Numbered from the stretch's first letter, positions 15,453 to 26,484 are shown. The stretch is 64,000 bases of DNA from Cystobacter fuscus DSM 2262 (GCF_000335475.2 NZ_ANAH02000018.1:124001-188000), one strand, 5' to 3'. Notes: generated by a model from the letters alone, not told the origin. Numbers and translations: made by a program.

Positions 15453-16973
15453 TCAGGCGGAGCTGACGCGCACCGTGGTGGTCATCTCGCGGCCGGTGGC
15501 CGGGTCGCGAGCGCGCATGGTGAGGATGCCTTCCACGTTCACGTCGAAGGTGATCTCCACCTGCACCGAGCCCGCCTTGGCCGGGCGGATGCCGGAGAAG
15601 GTGAACTCGCCGAGCAGATCGTTCCTCGCCACCTGCTCGTGGTCCCCCTGGAAGATGCGCATGGCCAGCTCGGTCTGACTGTCCCGGCTGGTGGTGGCCA
15701 CGAGCTGCTTCGCGTTGGGAATGGGCGCGTTGCGCGGGAAGACGGTGTGGAAGGCCCCTCCGGCGCGCTCCAGGCCAATGGCCATGGGAATCACGTCCAG
15801 CAGTTGCAGGCGCAGGCTGGAGTTGTCCTCCAGGCTCTTGGCGTAGAGCGCCGCGCCCACCGCCACCGCCTCGTCCGGGTGCACGCCCTTGCTCGGCGCC
15901 TTGCCGAAGAACTTGGTGAGCCGGTCCTGCACGATGGGCATGCGCGTCTGGCCACCCACCAGCAGCACCTCGTCGATGTCCTTGGTGGACAGCCCCGAGT
16001 CCACCAGCACCCGCGCCACCATCTGCAGGGTGCGGTCCACCAGGTGATTGGTGAGCTGCTCGAGCATCTTGCGCGTGAACTTCATCTCGATGTTCAGGGG
16101 CTGGCCCTGCGACGTCATCGTGATGAAGGGGATGTTGAACTGGACGTCGTCGCGCGCGGACAGATCGATCTTCGTGCGCTCGGCCAGGTCCTTGATGCGC
16201 TGCATCGCCACCGGGTCCGTCGCCAGATCCAGGCCCGTCTTGGACGCGAAGTCCTTGAGCACGTGGTGGATGATGGCGTTGTCGAAGTCGATGCCCCCCA
16301 GGAACACGTCGCCGCCGGTGGCCTTCACCTCGAAGACGCGGTCGCGGATCTCGATGATGGACACGTCGAAGGTGCCACCCCCGAGGTCATACACGAGCAC
16401 CTTCTTGTTGACGCTCTTGCCCGCGCCGTAGGCCAGCGCCGCCGAGGTGGGCTCGTTGATGATGCGCACCACCTCCAGATCGATGAGCTTGCCCGCCTCC
16501 TTCACCGACTGGCGCTGCCGATCATTGAAGTACGCGGGCACCGTCACCACCGCGCGCTTGATGGGCGTCTTGAGGTAGTTGGCGGCCACGTCGCGGATCT
16601 TGTTGAGGATCTTCGCGCTGATCTGTTGGAGCGAGAACTCCTTCTTGCCCACGTCCAGGAGGACTTCGTTCTTCTTGCCGGGGCGCATCGAGTACGCCAC
16701 GAACTTCTTCATCTCCGTGACGACGTCGCTCTGGAAGGAGCGCCCCACCAGCCGCTTGGAGCCGTAGATGGTGTTCTTCGGGTTGAGCTGCCACTGGCGC
16801 TTGGCCTCGTAGCCGATGAGCTCGTTGCCCTTGTCGTCGATCGCGAAGATCGAGGGAATAGTGTACTCGCCTCCCTTGTAGGGGATGAGTTTCACGTTCC
16901 CACCGTCCTCGACGATCGCGGCGCACGAGTTGGTCGTGCCGAGGTCGATGCCGATGATGGGATCCTTTTGCAT
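15453..16973 (-). CDS. Lidless Hsp70 (DnaK-like) chaperone
   Basis: A 506-residue Hsp70 family protein. The nucleotide-binding domain is complete: IGIDLGTTNSCAAI, VPAYFNDRQRQ, INEPTSAALAYG, VYDLGGGTFDVSI and VLLVGGQTRMP. The substrate-binding beta domain ends at GILTMRARDPATG. Canonical DnaK runs about 130 residues further as a helical lid; here translation stops right after the beta domain, so the lid and flexible tail are missing. No dnaJ or grpE is adjacent, so it is not the housekeeping copy. Lidless Hsp70s keep ATPase activity but release clients fast; a specialised partner is likely. Confidence 0.92.
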   Translation of the reverse strand: MQKDPIIGIDLGTTNSCAAIVEDGGNVKLIPYKGGEYTIPSIFAIDDKGNELIGYEAKRQWQLNPKNTIYGSKRLVGRSFQSDVVTEMKKFVAYSMRPGKKNEVLLDVGKKEFSLQQISAKILNKIRDVAANYLKTPIKRAVVTVPAYFNDRQRQSVKEAGKLIDLEVVRIINEPTSAALAYGAGKSVNKKVLVYDLGGGTFDVSIIEIRDRVFEVKATGGDVFLGGIDFDNAIIHHVLKDFASKTGLDLATDPVAMQRIKDLAERTKIDLSARDDVQFNIPFITMTSQGQPLNIEMKFTRKMLEQLTNHLVDRTLQMVARVLVDSGLSTKDIDEVLLVGGQTRMPIVQDRLTKFFGKAPSKGVHPDEAVAVGAALYAKSLEDNSSLRLQLLDVIPMAIGLERAGGAFHTVFPRNAPIPNAKQLVATTSRDSQTELAMRIFQGDHEQVARNDLLGEFTFSGIRPAKAGSVQVEITFDVNVEGILTMRARDPATGREMTTTVRVSSA

Positions 16974-17320
16974 CGCGCGTGAACTCCGGGGAAGTGGGCG
17001 GCGGGGCGGGAGGCGCGCCCCCGCTTATCAATTCGCGACGTTAGTGCAACTTCACGGGGGTGCGCGAGCGCGAGGTCTCCTTCGGCCCGTCGCAGGGGGA
17101 GTCGCCAGGGGGTGGGAGCCGGTGGACGGGGGGGCGAGCCCGCCCGGGGGGTGGGGGGAGGGCCGGCGGAGAGCAAGGCCCCGGACACAAGGTGATGAGT
17201 CCCCTGGACTTCGCGCGGGCCGGGAGGAAAGGTCTGTGGGCCCCCGGCGTTTCGTGGCGGCGGCCCGCCCAGGTTGATTCGAGTGGGTTCCAAACACCCA
17301 GGCACAGGAGGAGAAGACCC
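16974..17320. other. 347-bp divergent intergenic region
   Basis: This gap separates the Hsp70 gene (minus) from the PrkA gene (plus). It is extremely G-rich in the middle, with several G5-G7 runs (about 17090-17170). The only AT-richer spot is around 17025-17045 (TTATCAATTCGCGACGTTAGTGCAA), where TTGCAC on the minus strand could be part of the Hsp70 promoter. No coding sequence is supported. Confidence 0.4.
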
Positions 17321-19585
17321 GTGGAAGCCAAACGATACCTGCAGGAAGTGGGCGCCCAGGTGTCAGACGACTTCGTCAAGAACCGCTCCATCCTCTCCTT
17401 CGAGGAATACCTCACGCTCTTCATGGCGGAGCCTCGAGGCCAGGCGCGCAATGCCGCCCAGTACTTGCGCGACGTGATGGACTCCTTCGGCACGGAGACC
17501 GTGACGCACCCCACCGGGAAGATGCGCCGCTTCAAGGTCTTCGACGTGCCCGGCGGCGACCACCGGGACGGCCGCGTCGCGGGCCAGGAGGAGGTGCAGA
17601 ACGCCGTCTACCGGATGCTCGGCAACTTCACGCGCGCCGGCCGCATCAACAAGCTCATCATGATGCACGGCCCCAACGGCAGCGCGAAGTCCACCTTCGT
17701 CAACGCCCTCAAGGCCGGCATGGAGCACTACTCGCGCCAGAGCGAGGGGGCGCTCTACCACATCAGCTGGATCTTCCCCTCGGAGAAGCTCGTCAAGGGC
17801 TCCATGGGCTTTGGCGGCGAGCGCATCCCCGCCGCCAGCGGGGACCTGTCCACCTACGCGCACCTGGACGCCGACTCCATCGACGTGCGCATCCCCTGCG
17901 AGCTGAGGGATCCGCCCCTCTTCGCCATTCCCCCCTCCGAGCGCCAGCGCCTGCTCGAGGGCGCGCTCAAGAAGAAGGGCGTGGGCACCGCGGAAGGGCA
18001 GGGCGAGGGCGACTTCGTCCTCTCCGACTTCATGCTGCACGGAGAGCTGTGCCACAAGTGCCGCAGCATCTACACGGCGCTCCTGGCCAACTACAAGGGC
18101 GACTACATGCAGGTGATGCGCCACGTGCGCGTCGAGCGCTTCTACATCTCGCGCCGCTACCAGGAGGGCACGGTGACGGTGGAGCCGCAGATGAGCGTGG
18201 ACGCCATGTACCAGCAGGTGTCCGCGGACCGGGCCAAGCTGCTCAACATGCCGCCCGCGCTGCACAACGTGGCGCTCTTCGAGCCCCAGGGCGCGCTCGT
18301 GCACGCCAACCGCGGCCTCATCGAGTACTCGGACCTGCTCAAGCGCCCGCTGGAGGCCTTCAAGTACCTGTTGGGCTTCAGCGAGACGGCGCAGGTGCCG
18401 CTCGAGCACTTCGTGCTGCAACTCGACGAGGTGCTCCTCGCCTCGTCCAACGAGAAGCACCTGGGTGCCTTCAAGGAGCTGCCCGACTTCGCCTCGTTCA
18501 AGGGCCGCATCGAGCTGGTGCGCGTGCCCTACCTGCGCCGCTACAAGGCGGAGCAGGAGGTGTACGACGCGCAGATCACCCCCACCACCGTGGGCAAGCA
18601 CGTGGCCCCGCATGCCACCGAGGTGGCCGCCATGTGGGCCGTGCTCACGCGCCTGAAGAAGCCCATCCCCGACCGCTACCCGCCCGGGGTCAAGGAGCTG
18701 GTGGATCAGATCACCCCGGTGGAGAAGATGTTCCTCTACGAGGACGGGGTGGTGCCCGACCGGCTCAGCCTCGCGCACGGCAAGGAGCTGCGCAAGCTCC
18801 GCGCGGACATGTACGAGGAGTCCGACGCCTACCCCAACTACGAGGGCCGCAGCGGCGCGAGCGCCCGGGAGATCAAGACGGCGCTGTTCAACGCCGCGCA
18901 GCACCCGGACTACAAGTGCCTGCACGCGCTCGCGGTGTTCGAGGAGCTGGAGGCCATCTGCAAGGACAAGAGCGTCTACGAGTTCCTCCTGCAGGAGGTG
19001 GTGGACGGCTACCATGACCACGAGGAGTTCGTGCGCGCGGTGCAGGCCACCTACCTCGACAAGGTGGACGAGGAGGTGCGCGAGTCCATGGGCCTGGTCT
19101 CCGAGGGGCAGTACCGCGAGCTCGTCGAGCGCTACGTCTACAACGTGAGCCACTGGGTGAAGGGCGAGAAGATCCGCAACCGCCACACCGGGGCCATGGA
19201 GCGCGTGGACGAGCAGCGCATGGCGGAGATGGAAGCCATCGTCATGCCCAAGGGGGAGGAGCCGGGCGAGTTCCGCCGGGGGCTCATCTCGCAGGTGGGC
19301 GCGCACAAGCTGGACCATCCGGACGACACGGAGATGGACTACCCGCGCATCTTCCCGGACCTGTTCCGCCGCCTGCGCGACCACTACTTCGAGGAGCGCA
19401 AGCGCGTGCTGCGCCGCAACAAGGAGAACGTCCTCAAGTACCTCTCCGAGGACCGTGGCACCCTGTCCGCGCGCGAGCAGTCCCAGGTGGAGAGCACCCT
19501 GAAGACGATGAGCGAGCGCTATGGCTACTGCGAGCACTGCGCCAAGGACGCCATCCTCTTCCTCATGAAGAAGCGCTACGGCTGA
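17321..19585 (+). CDS. prkA: PrkA-family serine protein kinase
   Basis: A 754-residue PrkA homologue. An AAA-type ATP-binding domain (about 75-440) has Walker A HGPNGSAKST at 116-125, and the C-terminal part carries the PrkA kinase domain with the characteristic KIRNRHTGAMERVDEQRM-like segment. GTG at 17321 follows a strong AGGAGGAG ribosome site. It is about 110 residues longer than E. coli YeaG (644). In enterobacteria the gene is followed by yeaH and ycgB and is tied to stationary-phase and nitrogen stress; neither neighbour is present here. It ends with a Cys-containing CEHCAKDAILFLMKK segment. Confidence 0.92.
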   Translation: MEAKRYLQEVGAQVSDDFVKNRSILSFEEYLTLFMAEPRGQARNAAQYLRDVMDSFGTETVTHPTGKMRRFKVFDVPGGDHRDGRVAGQEEVQNAVYRMLGNFTRAGRINKLIMMHGPNGSAKSTFVNALKAGMEHYSRQSEGALYHISWIFPSEKLVKGSMGFGGERIPAASGDLSTYAHLDADSIDVRIPCELRDPPLFAIPPSERQRLLEGALKKKGVGTAEGQGEGDFVLSDFMLHGELCHKCRSIYTALLANYKGDYMQVMRHVRVERFYISRRYQEGTVTVEPQMSVDAMYQQVSADRAKLLNMPPALHNVALFEPQGALVHANRGLIEYSDLLKRPLEAFKYLLGFSETAQVPLEHFVLQLDEVLLASSNEKHLGAFKELPDFASFKGRIELVRVPYLRRYKAEQEVYDAQITPTTVGKHVAPHATEVAAMWAVLTRLKKPIPDRYPPGVKELVDQITPVEKMFLYEDGVVPDRLSLAHGKELRKLRADMYEESDAYPNYEGRSGASAREIKTALFNAAQHPDYKCLHALAVFEELEAICKDKSVYEFLLQEVVDGYHDHEEFVRAVQATYLDKVDEEVRESMGLVSEGQYRELVERYVYNVSHWVKGEKIRNRHTGAMERVDEQRMAEMEAIVMPKGEEPGEFRRGLISQVGAHKLDHPDDTEMDYPRIFPDLFRRLRDHYFEERKRVLRRNKENVLKYLSEDRGTLSAREQSQVESTLKTMSERYGYCEHCAKDAILFLMKKRYG

Positions 19586-19726
19586 GCGGCTCCCGGGCGG
19601 CCAGGGGAGCTGGCGCACGGAGGGTGGGATGCTTTCCGGTGGGGCCTCGGAGGGGGAAGATCCTTGGGGCCTCACAGTTGGAAACTCCGGCCCTCTCTCC
19701 CCTTGTCCCTCCCCCTTGGAGCCTCG

Positions 19727-20620
19727 ATGACGCGTTTCACCCTCGGCCTGCCCGGCCTGATCGCCCTGTTGTCCTGCGCGGCCACGTCGGCCTCGCCCGT
19801 GGCCCCTGCTTCCACGCAAGAGGCGAGGACGGACAACGCCGCGCCCGAGGTGGCCCGGCCGGTGGAGGCCCCCGCGCCGCGGCTGTCGCGCAAGGCGCAG
19901 GTCCAGCGCATCCTCCCGCACAACGTGCGGCTGGCGCTGCTCGAGGGGGAGAAGGTCCGCAGCACCGCCTCCGGGGTGGTGATCGGCAACGAGCAGACGC
20001 CGAAGGGGCCCATCAGCTACGTGCTCACCAACGCGCACGCGGTGGATACGCGGGAGCTCAAGCACCCGGGCCTCGTCGTCATCGTGGACGAGCGGGCCGA
20101 CTCCACCGAGTACCGGGCCGAGGTGGTGGCGCTCGGGGCGGTGCCGGACATGGACCTGGCGCTGGTGAAGGTGCCCGGCCTGCCGCGCACGCCCGCGCGG
20201 CTCGCCACGGACGCGGAGCTGGAGATGGGCGAGGACGTGGTGGTGGCCGCCTCTCCCTTCGGCCGCGCCCTGTCGCTCTCCGGCGGCATGGTGTCCCAGA
20301 TCGAGTGGGACAAGGAGAGCAAGCGGCCGCGCATGGTGAAGACGGACGCGCCCATCGGCTATGGCGCCTCGGGCGGCGGCATCTTCAGCCTGGAGTCCGG
20401 CAAGCTGCTCGCCATCGTCGAGGGCTACCGCACCGCCAAGGTGGGCTTCTCCGTGGCCGAGCAGGACTTCAGCTTCGACGTGCCCATGCCCGGGGAGACC
20501 TTCGCCGCGCCGGGCGCCAAGGTGCGCCAGTTCCTCGCCCAGCGCGGCTTCTCCCGGCTGCTGGGTGAAGGAGTGGGCGAGGCGGGCGGCCCGGCCGGGG
20601 CGCAGACCGCCAGCCGCTAG
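19727..20620 (+). CDS. Exported trypsin-like serine protease, probable lipoprotein
   Basis: A 297-residue S1-type protease with a full catalytic triad by motif: H104 in LTNAHAVD, D143 in DMDLALVKV and S215 in GASGGGIF. The N-terminus (MTRFTLGLPGLIALLSC) is a signal peptide with a LLSC lipobox. Unlike DegP/HtrA there is no PDZ domain after the protease domain; the C-terminal 40 residues are Gly/Ala-rich. It could act in envelope protein quality control or signalling, though no partner is encoded alongside. It follows PrkA after 141 bp. Confidence 0.87.
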   Translation: MTRFTLGLPGLIALLSCAATSASPVAPASTQEARTDNAAPEVARPVEAPAPRLSRKAQVQRILPHNVRLALLEGEKVRSTASGVVIGNEQTPKGPISYVLTNAHAVDTRELKHPGLVVIVDERADSTEYRAEVVALGAVPDMDLALVKVPGLPRTPARLATDAELEMGEDVVVAASPFGRALSLSGGMVSQIEWDKESKRPRMVKTDAPIGYGASGGGIFSLESGKLLAIVEGYRTAKVGFSVAEQDFSFDVPMPGETFAAPGAKVRQFLAQRGFSRLLGEGVGEAGGPAGAQTASR

Positions 20621-20639
20621 TCGCTAAACTCGACAGGGG

Positions 20640-20672
20640 GCGCCTCCACGGTACATCCCACGGGGGAGGCGC
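20640..20672 (+). promoter_or_regulatory. Hairpin that encloses the ribosome site of the dCMP deaminase gene
   Basis: GCGCCTCC (20640-20647) pairs perfectly with GGAGGCGC (20665-20672), with a 17-nt loop. The 3' arm is the Shine-Dalgarno sequence (GGGGGAGG) and ends 2 bp before the ATG at 20675. The structure would hide the ribosome site. It may also serve as an attenuator for the gene upstream. Confidence 0.5.
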
Positions 20673-20674
20673 AT

Positions 20675-21139
<465 letters not shown>

Positions 21140-21288
21140 ACGGCACCGGGTGTCCAGCGGCGCACGGACCTCGAGTGCATTGGCGCTTGAAGGCAGGGGA
21201 AGCGTTCGCGAGACAACATCCCGAGGGCCGAGTGGCGGACGCTTGGTGTGGGAATTCCTCTTGCCCAGCAAGAATTACCGACCCAGGG

Positions 21289-21316
21289 TTGACGGTAATA
21301 ACGCCAGTCCCTAAAT
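21289..21316 (+). promoter_or_regulatory. Weak promoter candidate for the sensor/NtrC pair
   Basis: TTGACG (21289-21294) and CTAAAT (21311-21316) are 16 bp apart in an AT-richer spot, 51 bp before the GTG start at 21367. The -35 is good and the -10 is weak. Confidence 0.35.
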
Positions 21317-21366
21317 CCTCGAAGCGACGGGGCGGCGATGGGCGCCAGTCAACCTCAGGAGAATCT

Positions 21367-22044
21367 GTGATCAACTCCACGGCTGCGAATAGCGGCGCGC
21401 CCCCGGTGCGCGAAGTGACGGAGACGGTGGTGGACGCCGCGCGCTACAGCACGGTGCCTTCCCTGATGGACAGCCTGCTGCACGATGTGCGCAATCCCTT
21501 GAATGCGATGTCCATCCACCTGGAGGTGTTGACCGAGAAGCTCAAGGTCGACGGCCAGGTGCCGCCCTCGCAAGAGAAGAACCTCAAGTCCATGCGTGAA
21601 CAGATTCAGCGCGTGGATGGCATTCTGCGGCGTTTCGCGGAGTTCATCGTCAGCCGCCCCGGAGGTGCCGGGGAGGCGGATCTGTCGGAGACGGTGACAC
21701 GTGCCATGGAGGTCCTGGCGCATGAGAGCCGCAAGCGGCGGCTCCAGGTGCGCCCCACGCTCGCGCCCGGCGTCCGGGCGCGGCTGGCGGACATCGGGGA
21801 GCTGGGCTTCCTCGTGGTGCAGGCGCTGACGCGGGCCTATGGCCGCTCGGAGACGGGGCACGAGGTCACGGTGGTGGTGCGCCGTGAGGACGCGAAGGCG
21901 GTGTTCGAGGTGGTGGACGCGAACGCCGCCGGGGTGGCGGGGAGCAGTGAGGCCTCGGCCGCCCTGGAACTGCGGTGTGCGCAGCTCGGTGTGGAGCTGC
22001 ATCTGCTGGCCGGCACCTGCCGGTTGAGCTTCCCGCTCGCCTGA
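21367..22044 (+). CDS. HisKA-type protein with degenerate ATPase domain
   Basis: A 225-residue soluble protein starting at GTG behind AGGAG. Residues about 30-95 form a HisKA dimerisation domain with H39 in SLLHDVRNPLNAMSIHLEV. The following region (about 110-225) has the size and pattern of a HATPase_c domain, but the N-box Asn is missing (FLVVQALTRAY) and the DxGxG box is DANAAG, so ATP binding is doubtful. There is no sensor domain or membrane segment. It precedes an NtrC-type regulator by under 100 bp and is presumably its partner, perhaps as a phosphotransfer protein or phosphatase. Confidence 0.82.
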   Translation: MINSTAANSGAPPVREVTETVVDAARYSTVPSLMDSLLHDVRNPLNAMSIHLEVLTEKLKVDGQVPPSQEKNLKSMREQIQRVDGILRRFAEFIVSRPGGAGEADLSETVTRAMEVLAHESRKRRLQVRPTLAPGVRARLADIGELGFLVVQALTRAYGRSETGHEVTVVVRREDAKAVFEVVDANAAGVAGSSEASAALELRCAQLGVELHLLAGTCRLSFPLA

Positions 22045-22125
22045 TCCCAGGCGGGGCGGGGTGGTCTGGATTTTTTTCTCTCATCTTTCTCTTCATCCGA
22101 GCCGTTTTTGATGTCTGGAGGTCCC

Positions 22126-23559
<1,434 letters not shown>

Positions 23560-23896
23560 GCGGACTTCGTGGACCCCGCACACCCTGCCTACCCCACAGG
23601 TGGGGTCGCGGGCGGTGGGCGCGCGTGAATCGGGCGGCCAGGTAGGCGGGCGCCCGGCTTCACGGTTGTCTTCGTTCGAGCGATGACGCACCGCGTTGGG
23701 TCGGGGGGGGACTGCCCGGTCTCTGCTTGACTCACAGGGTCGCGGCGGGCGATCCTTCAGGTCACACCACACCTCATGCGGCAGCCGGTAAGACTGTTCC
23801 CCACCCGAACAGAAGTCCGGCGAGTCCCGTTCGTGACCGTCCCCGAGAGGACGGAGGCGGGTTCGGCCGAGGGGTGTCAAGGAAGGCCATGTGTTC
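23560..23896. other. 337-bp intergenic leader with several hairpins
   Basis: No gene is supported. Two perfect small hairpins are visible: ACCCCA-CAGG-TGGGGT (23591-23606) and CCGTCC-CCGAGA-GGACGG (23837-23854). The stretch 23740-23880 is moderately structured and could be a leader RNA of the ArsA-like gene, but it has no recognised riboswitch consensus. TTGACT at about 23727 might be part of a promoter. Confidence 0.35.
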
Positions 23897-25912
23897 ATGA
23901 GCGACGCACGAGTTCTTCACTTCTTCGGCGGCAAGGGTGGGGTGGGAAAGACCACACTCGCGGCGGCGTACGCCCTGCGGCTGGCGGATGAAGCGCCCAA
24001 GGAGCGGGTGCTGCTCGTCTCGTTGGATCCGGTGCGTTCGCTGTCGGATCTGCTGCGCAAGCCCCTGACGGGCAAGCCGACGAAGCTGGAGGCCGAGGAG
24101 ACGGCGGAGCCCGTGAAGGAGGCCCCCAAGGCCAAGGGCAAGGGCGCCAAGGCGAAGCCGGACGGCGGCGTGTGGGCGATGGAGCTGGAGCCGGGCGCGC
24201 TGGGCAAGTCCTTCCTGAGCAAGTACGCGTCGGCGTTGCAGAAGGCGGCCGGCAAGGGCACCCACCTGTCGGAGGACGAGCTGGGCAAGCTGTACACCCA
24301 GGCCACGCCGGGGCTCGAGGAGCTGCTGGGGCTCTTGTACGTGGCGGAGCTGGCGGAGAGTGGTGAGTTCGATCGCGTGGTGGTGGACACCGCGCCCACC
24401 AGCCACACGCTGCGCCTGTTCGACATGCCGGTGGGTCTGCGCAAGTTCCTGGGCGTCGTGAGGGTGGGCTCGGAGAAGGGCTCGGGCGGCAAGGGCAAGA
24501 AGGCCGCCGCCGTGGCCGAGGAGCCCGGGTTCCTCGAGGAGCAGCTCGCCCGCGCGGAGAAGCTGCTCGCGCTGCTGAAGGATCCGGCGCGCACGGCCTT
24601 CCACCTGGTGGCGCTGGCGGAGCCGGTGCCCGAGGCCCAGACGCGCATGTACTTCGCGCAGCTGCGCGAGCGCGGCATCCCCGTGGTCGAGGTGGTGGTC
24701 AACCAGGTGGAGGACAAGGACGGCTGTGCCGCTTGTCTGGGCCGCCGCGGTCTCCAGGCGCCGCACGTGCGCAAGTATCAGGCGCTGGACAAGAACGTGC
24801 CGGTGCACCTGGTGGGCCGGCGCGAGGTGGCGCCCCGGGGCCTGGAGTTGCTCAAGCCCTTCGCCCAGGAGTGGGCGAGCGGCAAGGAGACCAAGACGCT
24901 GGAGTTCGCCGCCGCCGAGGGGCCTCCCGCCCTGGTGCGCGCGCCCTCCATGCCTCCCATCGCCGCGCCGCCGCTGCCGCCCACGCGGCTCATCTTCTTC
25001 GTGGGGCAGGGCGGGGTGGGCAAGAGCTCCTGCGCCGCCGCCGCCGCCGTCACGCTGACGGAGAAGGAGGGGCCGGTGCTCCTCATCTCCACGGATCCCG
25101 CGCACTCGCTGTCCGACGTGCTGCAGAGCCGGCTGACGGACGTGGAGACGCAGGTCAAGGGCACCAAGGGCCTGTACGCGCGCGAGCTGGACATGGCTGG
25201 CTGGTTCAACGCCGTGCGCAAGCGCTGGAAGGAAAAGGCGGAGAAGGCCTACGAGGGCGCGCCCAAGACGGGCAACGACGTGCCGGTGGATCTGCTGCTC
25301 TTCCGCAACCTGCTCGACGCGGCCCCCGCGGGCATCGACGAGCTGGCCGCCCTGTCGTGTCTGACGGATGCCCTGGTGCAGGAGCGCTTCAAGCGCATCG
25401 TCGTGGACGGCGCCCCCATGGTGTCCACCCTGCGCGTGGTGGAGCTGGTGGACACGGCCCGGAGCTGGTTCGGCGCCCTGCAGAGCGTGCTGTCCAAGCA
25501 CAAGTCCAAGGGCCTGGGTGAGCTGGCCGAGGACATGGCCGGCTTCCTCAAGCACATCAAGCGTTTCGAGGAGGCCCTGGCCTCGCCCACCGAGTCGCGC
25601 TTCGTCGTCGTCACGCGTGGTGAGGAGCTGGCCGCCGAGCGCTCCGAGCGCCTGGTGCAGTACCTCAAGGATCGCAAGCTCCAGGTGGAGCGCGTGCTGG
25701 TCAACCGCGTGGGGCCCAAGGCGGACTGCCCCAAGTGCGAGAACCGGCGCAAGAACGAGCTCAACGCGGCCAAGAACATCGAGAAGACGATTGGCCTGCC
25801 GGTGACGGTGGCGCCCGCCCTGGGCCGTCACCCCGCCGGTCTGCGCGAGCTCAAGGCGTTCCGCACCGCCTGGTACGCCCTGAGCGCCACCGCGAAGACG
25901 AAGGCGGCCTGA
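23897..25912 (+). CDS. Two-domain ArsA/GET3-family ATPase
   Basis: A 671-residue protein made of two tandem ArsA-type ATPase halves. The first P-loop is GGKGGVGKTT (11-20); the second, near residue 370, is GQGGVGKSS. Each half also has the SLDPVRSLSD or STDPAHSLSD switch and a VVVDTAP or VVDGAP Walker B. Two Cys pairs, CAACLGRR and CPKCENRR, occur at matching places in both halves. Bacterial ArsA powers arsenite efflux through ArsB, while GET3 targets tail-anchored proteins; no ars gene is adjacent, so the cargo is unknown. A Lys/Ala-rich insert (about 62-90) interrupts the first half. ATG at 23897 is preferred over GTG two codons earlier. Confidence 0.9.
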   Translation: MSDARVLHFFGGKGGVGKTTLAAAYALRLADEAPKERVLLVSLDPVRSLSDLLRKPLTGKPTKLEAEETAEPVKEAPKAKGKGAKAKPDGGVWAMELEPGALGKSFLSKYASALQKAAGKGTHLSEDELGKLYTQATPGLEELLGLLYVAELAESGEFDRVVVDTAPTSHTLRLFDMPVGLRKFLGVVRVGSEKGSGGKGKKAAAVAEEPGFLEEQLARAEKLLALLKDPARTAFHLVALAEPVPEAQTRMYFAQLRERGIPVVEVVVNQVEDKDGCAACLGRRGLQAPHVRKYQALDKNVPVHLVGRREVAPRGLELLKPFAQEWASGKETKTLEFAAAEGPPALVRAPSMPPIAAPPLPPTRLIFFVGQGGVGKSSCAAAAAVTLTEKEGPVLLISTDPAHSLSDVLQSRLTDVETQVKGTKGLYARELDMAGWFNAVRKRWKEKAEKAYEGAPKTGNDVPVDLLLFRNLLDAAPAGIDELAALSCLTDALVQERFKRIVVDGAPMVSTLRVVELVDTARSWFGALQSVLSKHKSKGLGELAEDMAGFLKHIKRFEEALASPTESRFVVVTRGEELAAERSERLVQYLKDRKLQVERVLVNRVGPKADCPKCENRRKNELNAAKNIEKTIGLPVTVAPALGRHPAGLRELKAFRTAWYALSATAKTKAA

Positions 25913-25930
25913 TCGGCCGCCGTGCCCCTC
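25903..25930 (+). terminator. Hairpin at the end of the ArsA-like gene
   Basis: GGCGGCC (25903-25909) and GGCCGCC (25915-25921) form a perfect 7-bp stem with a 5-nt loop that contains the stop codon. A pyrimidine-rich CCCCTCTCCCTC tract follows instead of a T-run. It may terminate transcription in front of the convergent gene. Confidence 0.4.
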
Positions 25931-25953
25931 TCCCTCGCCGGCAGGGGGGTGCT

Positions 25954-26412
25954 TCAGCGCAGGTGCAGCCCACCCATGTTGCGCAGCACGCGCGGCAGCT
26001 GGTAGCGCAAGCCCTCCAACAACGGGTGCGTGGGCCGCGAGCGGAGCGCCTGGGGCAGGGCCTGGCCCTGTTCGAGCTGGAGCGCGATCGCCGGGCCCGC
26101 CAGCATCAGGCAGAGCGCCGGGACGATGCACAGCCCCACCGGCACCACCGTCGCGCCCACCAGGTGCAGTGCGCGCCGCGTCGCCGAGGGCCGCCCCGGC
26201 AGCGCCGTCAGCGTGCTCAGGCACCCGGCGAACAGGGCACCTCCGAGCAGCCCCAGCAGCGCCGCCAGCAGCCAGCTCGCCCCGCCCAGCACCGTGCCCA
26301 GCACGGGCTCGACGACGCCGGGCGCCGACGCCGCCAGCAGGAAGGCGAAGAAGAAGGGCGTCAACGCCACCAACGCCACCAAACCCCACTGCCGTCCCTC
26401 GAGTCTCACCAT
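25954..26412 (-). CDS. Small membrane protein of unknown function
   Basis: A 152-residue protein with three to four hydrophobic segments (about 8-30, 35-70, 82-115) and a soluble C-terminal tail (about 118-152). Start ATG at 26412 has GGGGAGG eight bases upstream. Nothing identifies a function. It lies 73 bp downstream of the TPR protein gene on the same strand and may share its transcript. Confidence 0.7.
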   Translation of the reverse strand: MVRLEGRQWGLVALVALTPFFFAFLLAASAPGVVEPVLGTVLGGASWLLAALLGLLGGALFAGCLSTLTALPGRPSATRRALHLVGATVVPVGLCIVPALCLMLAGPAIALQLEQGQALPQALRSRPTHPLLEGLRYQLPRVLRNMGGLHLR

Positions 26413-26484
26413 CCCCACCACCTCCCCAGGGAAAGGGTGGGCCGGGGCTCCCGTGCCGCCAAGTCCGTCAGGCGGCGATCCGTT

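Noticed and set aside
17363-20065. 900-codon open frame on the minus strand across prkA and the protease
   Set aside because: It has low-complexity His/Leu/Arg composition and crosses two well-supported plus-strand genes.
23740-23880. Possible riboswitch ahead of the ArsA-like gene
   Set aside because: There are small hairpins, but no B12 box, TPP, SAM or other consensus could be matched by eye.
23897-25912. Arsenic resistance operon
   Set aside because: Only the ArsA-like ATPase is present. No arsB, arsC or arsenite-type regulator is next to it; the ArsR-type gene at 38 kb is not linked.
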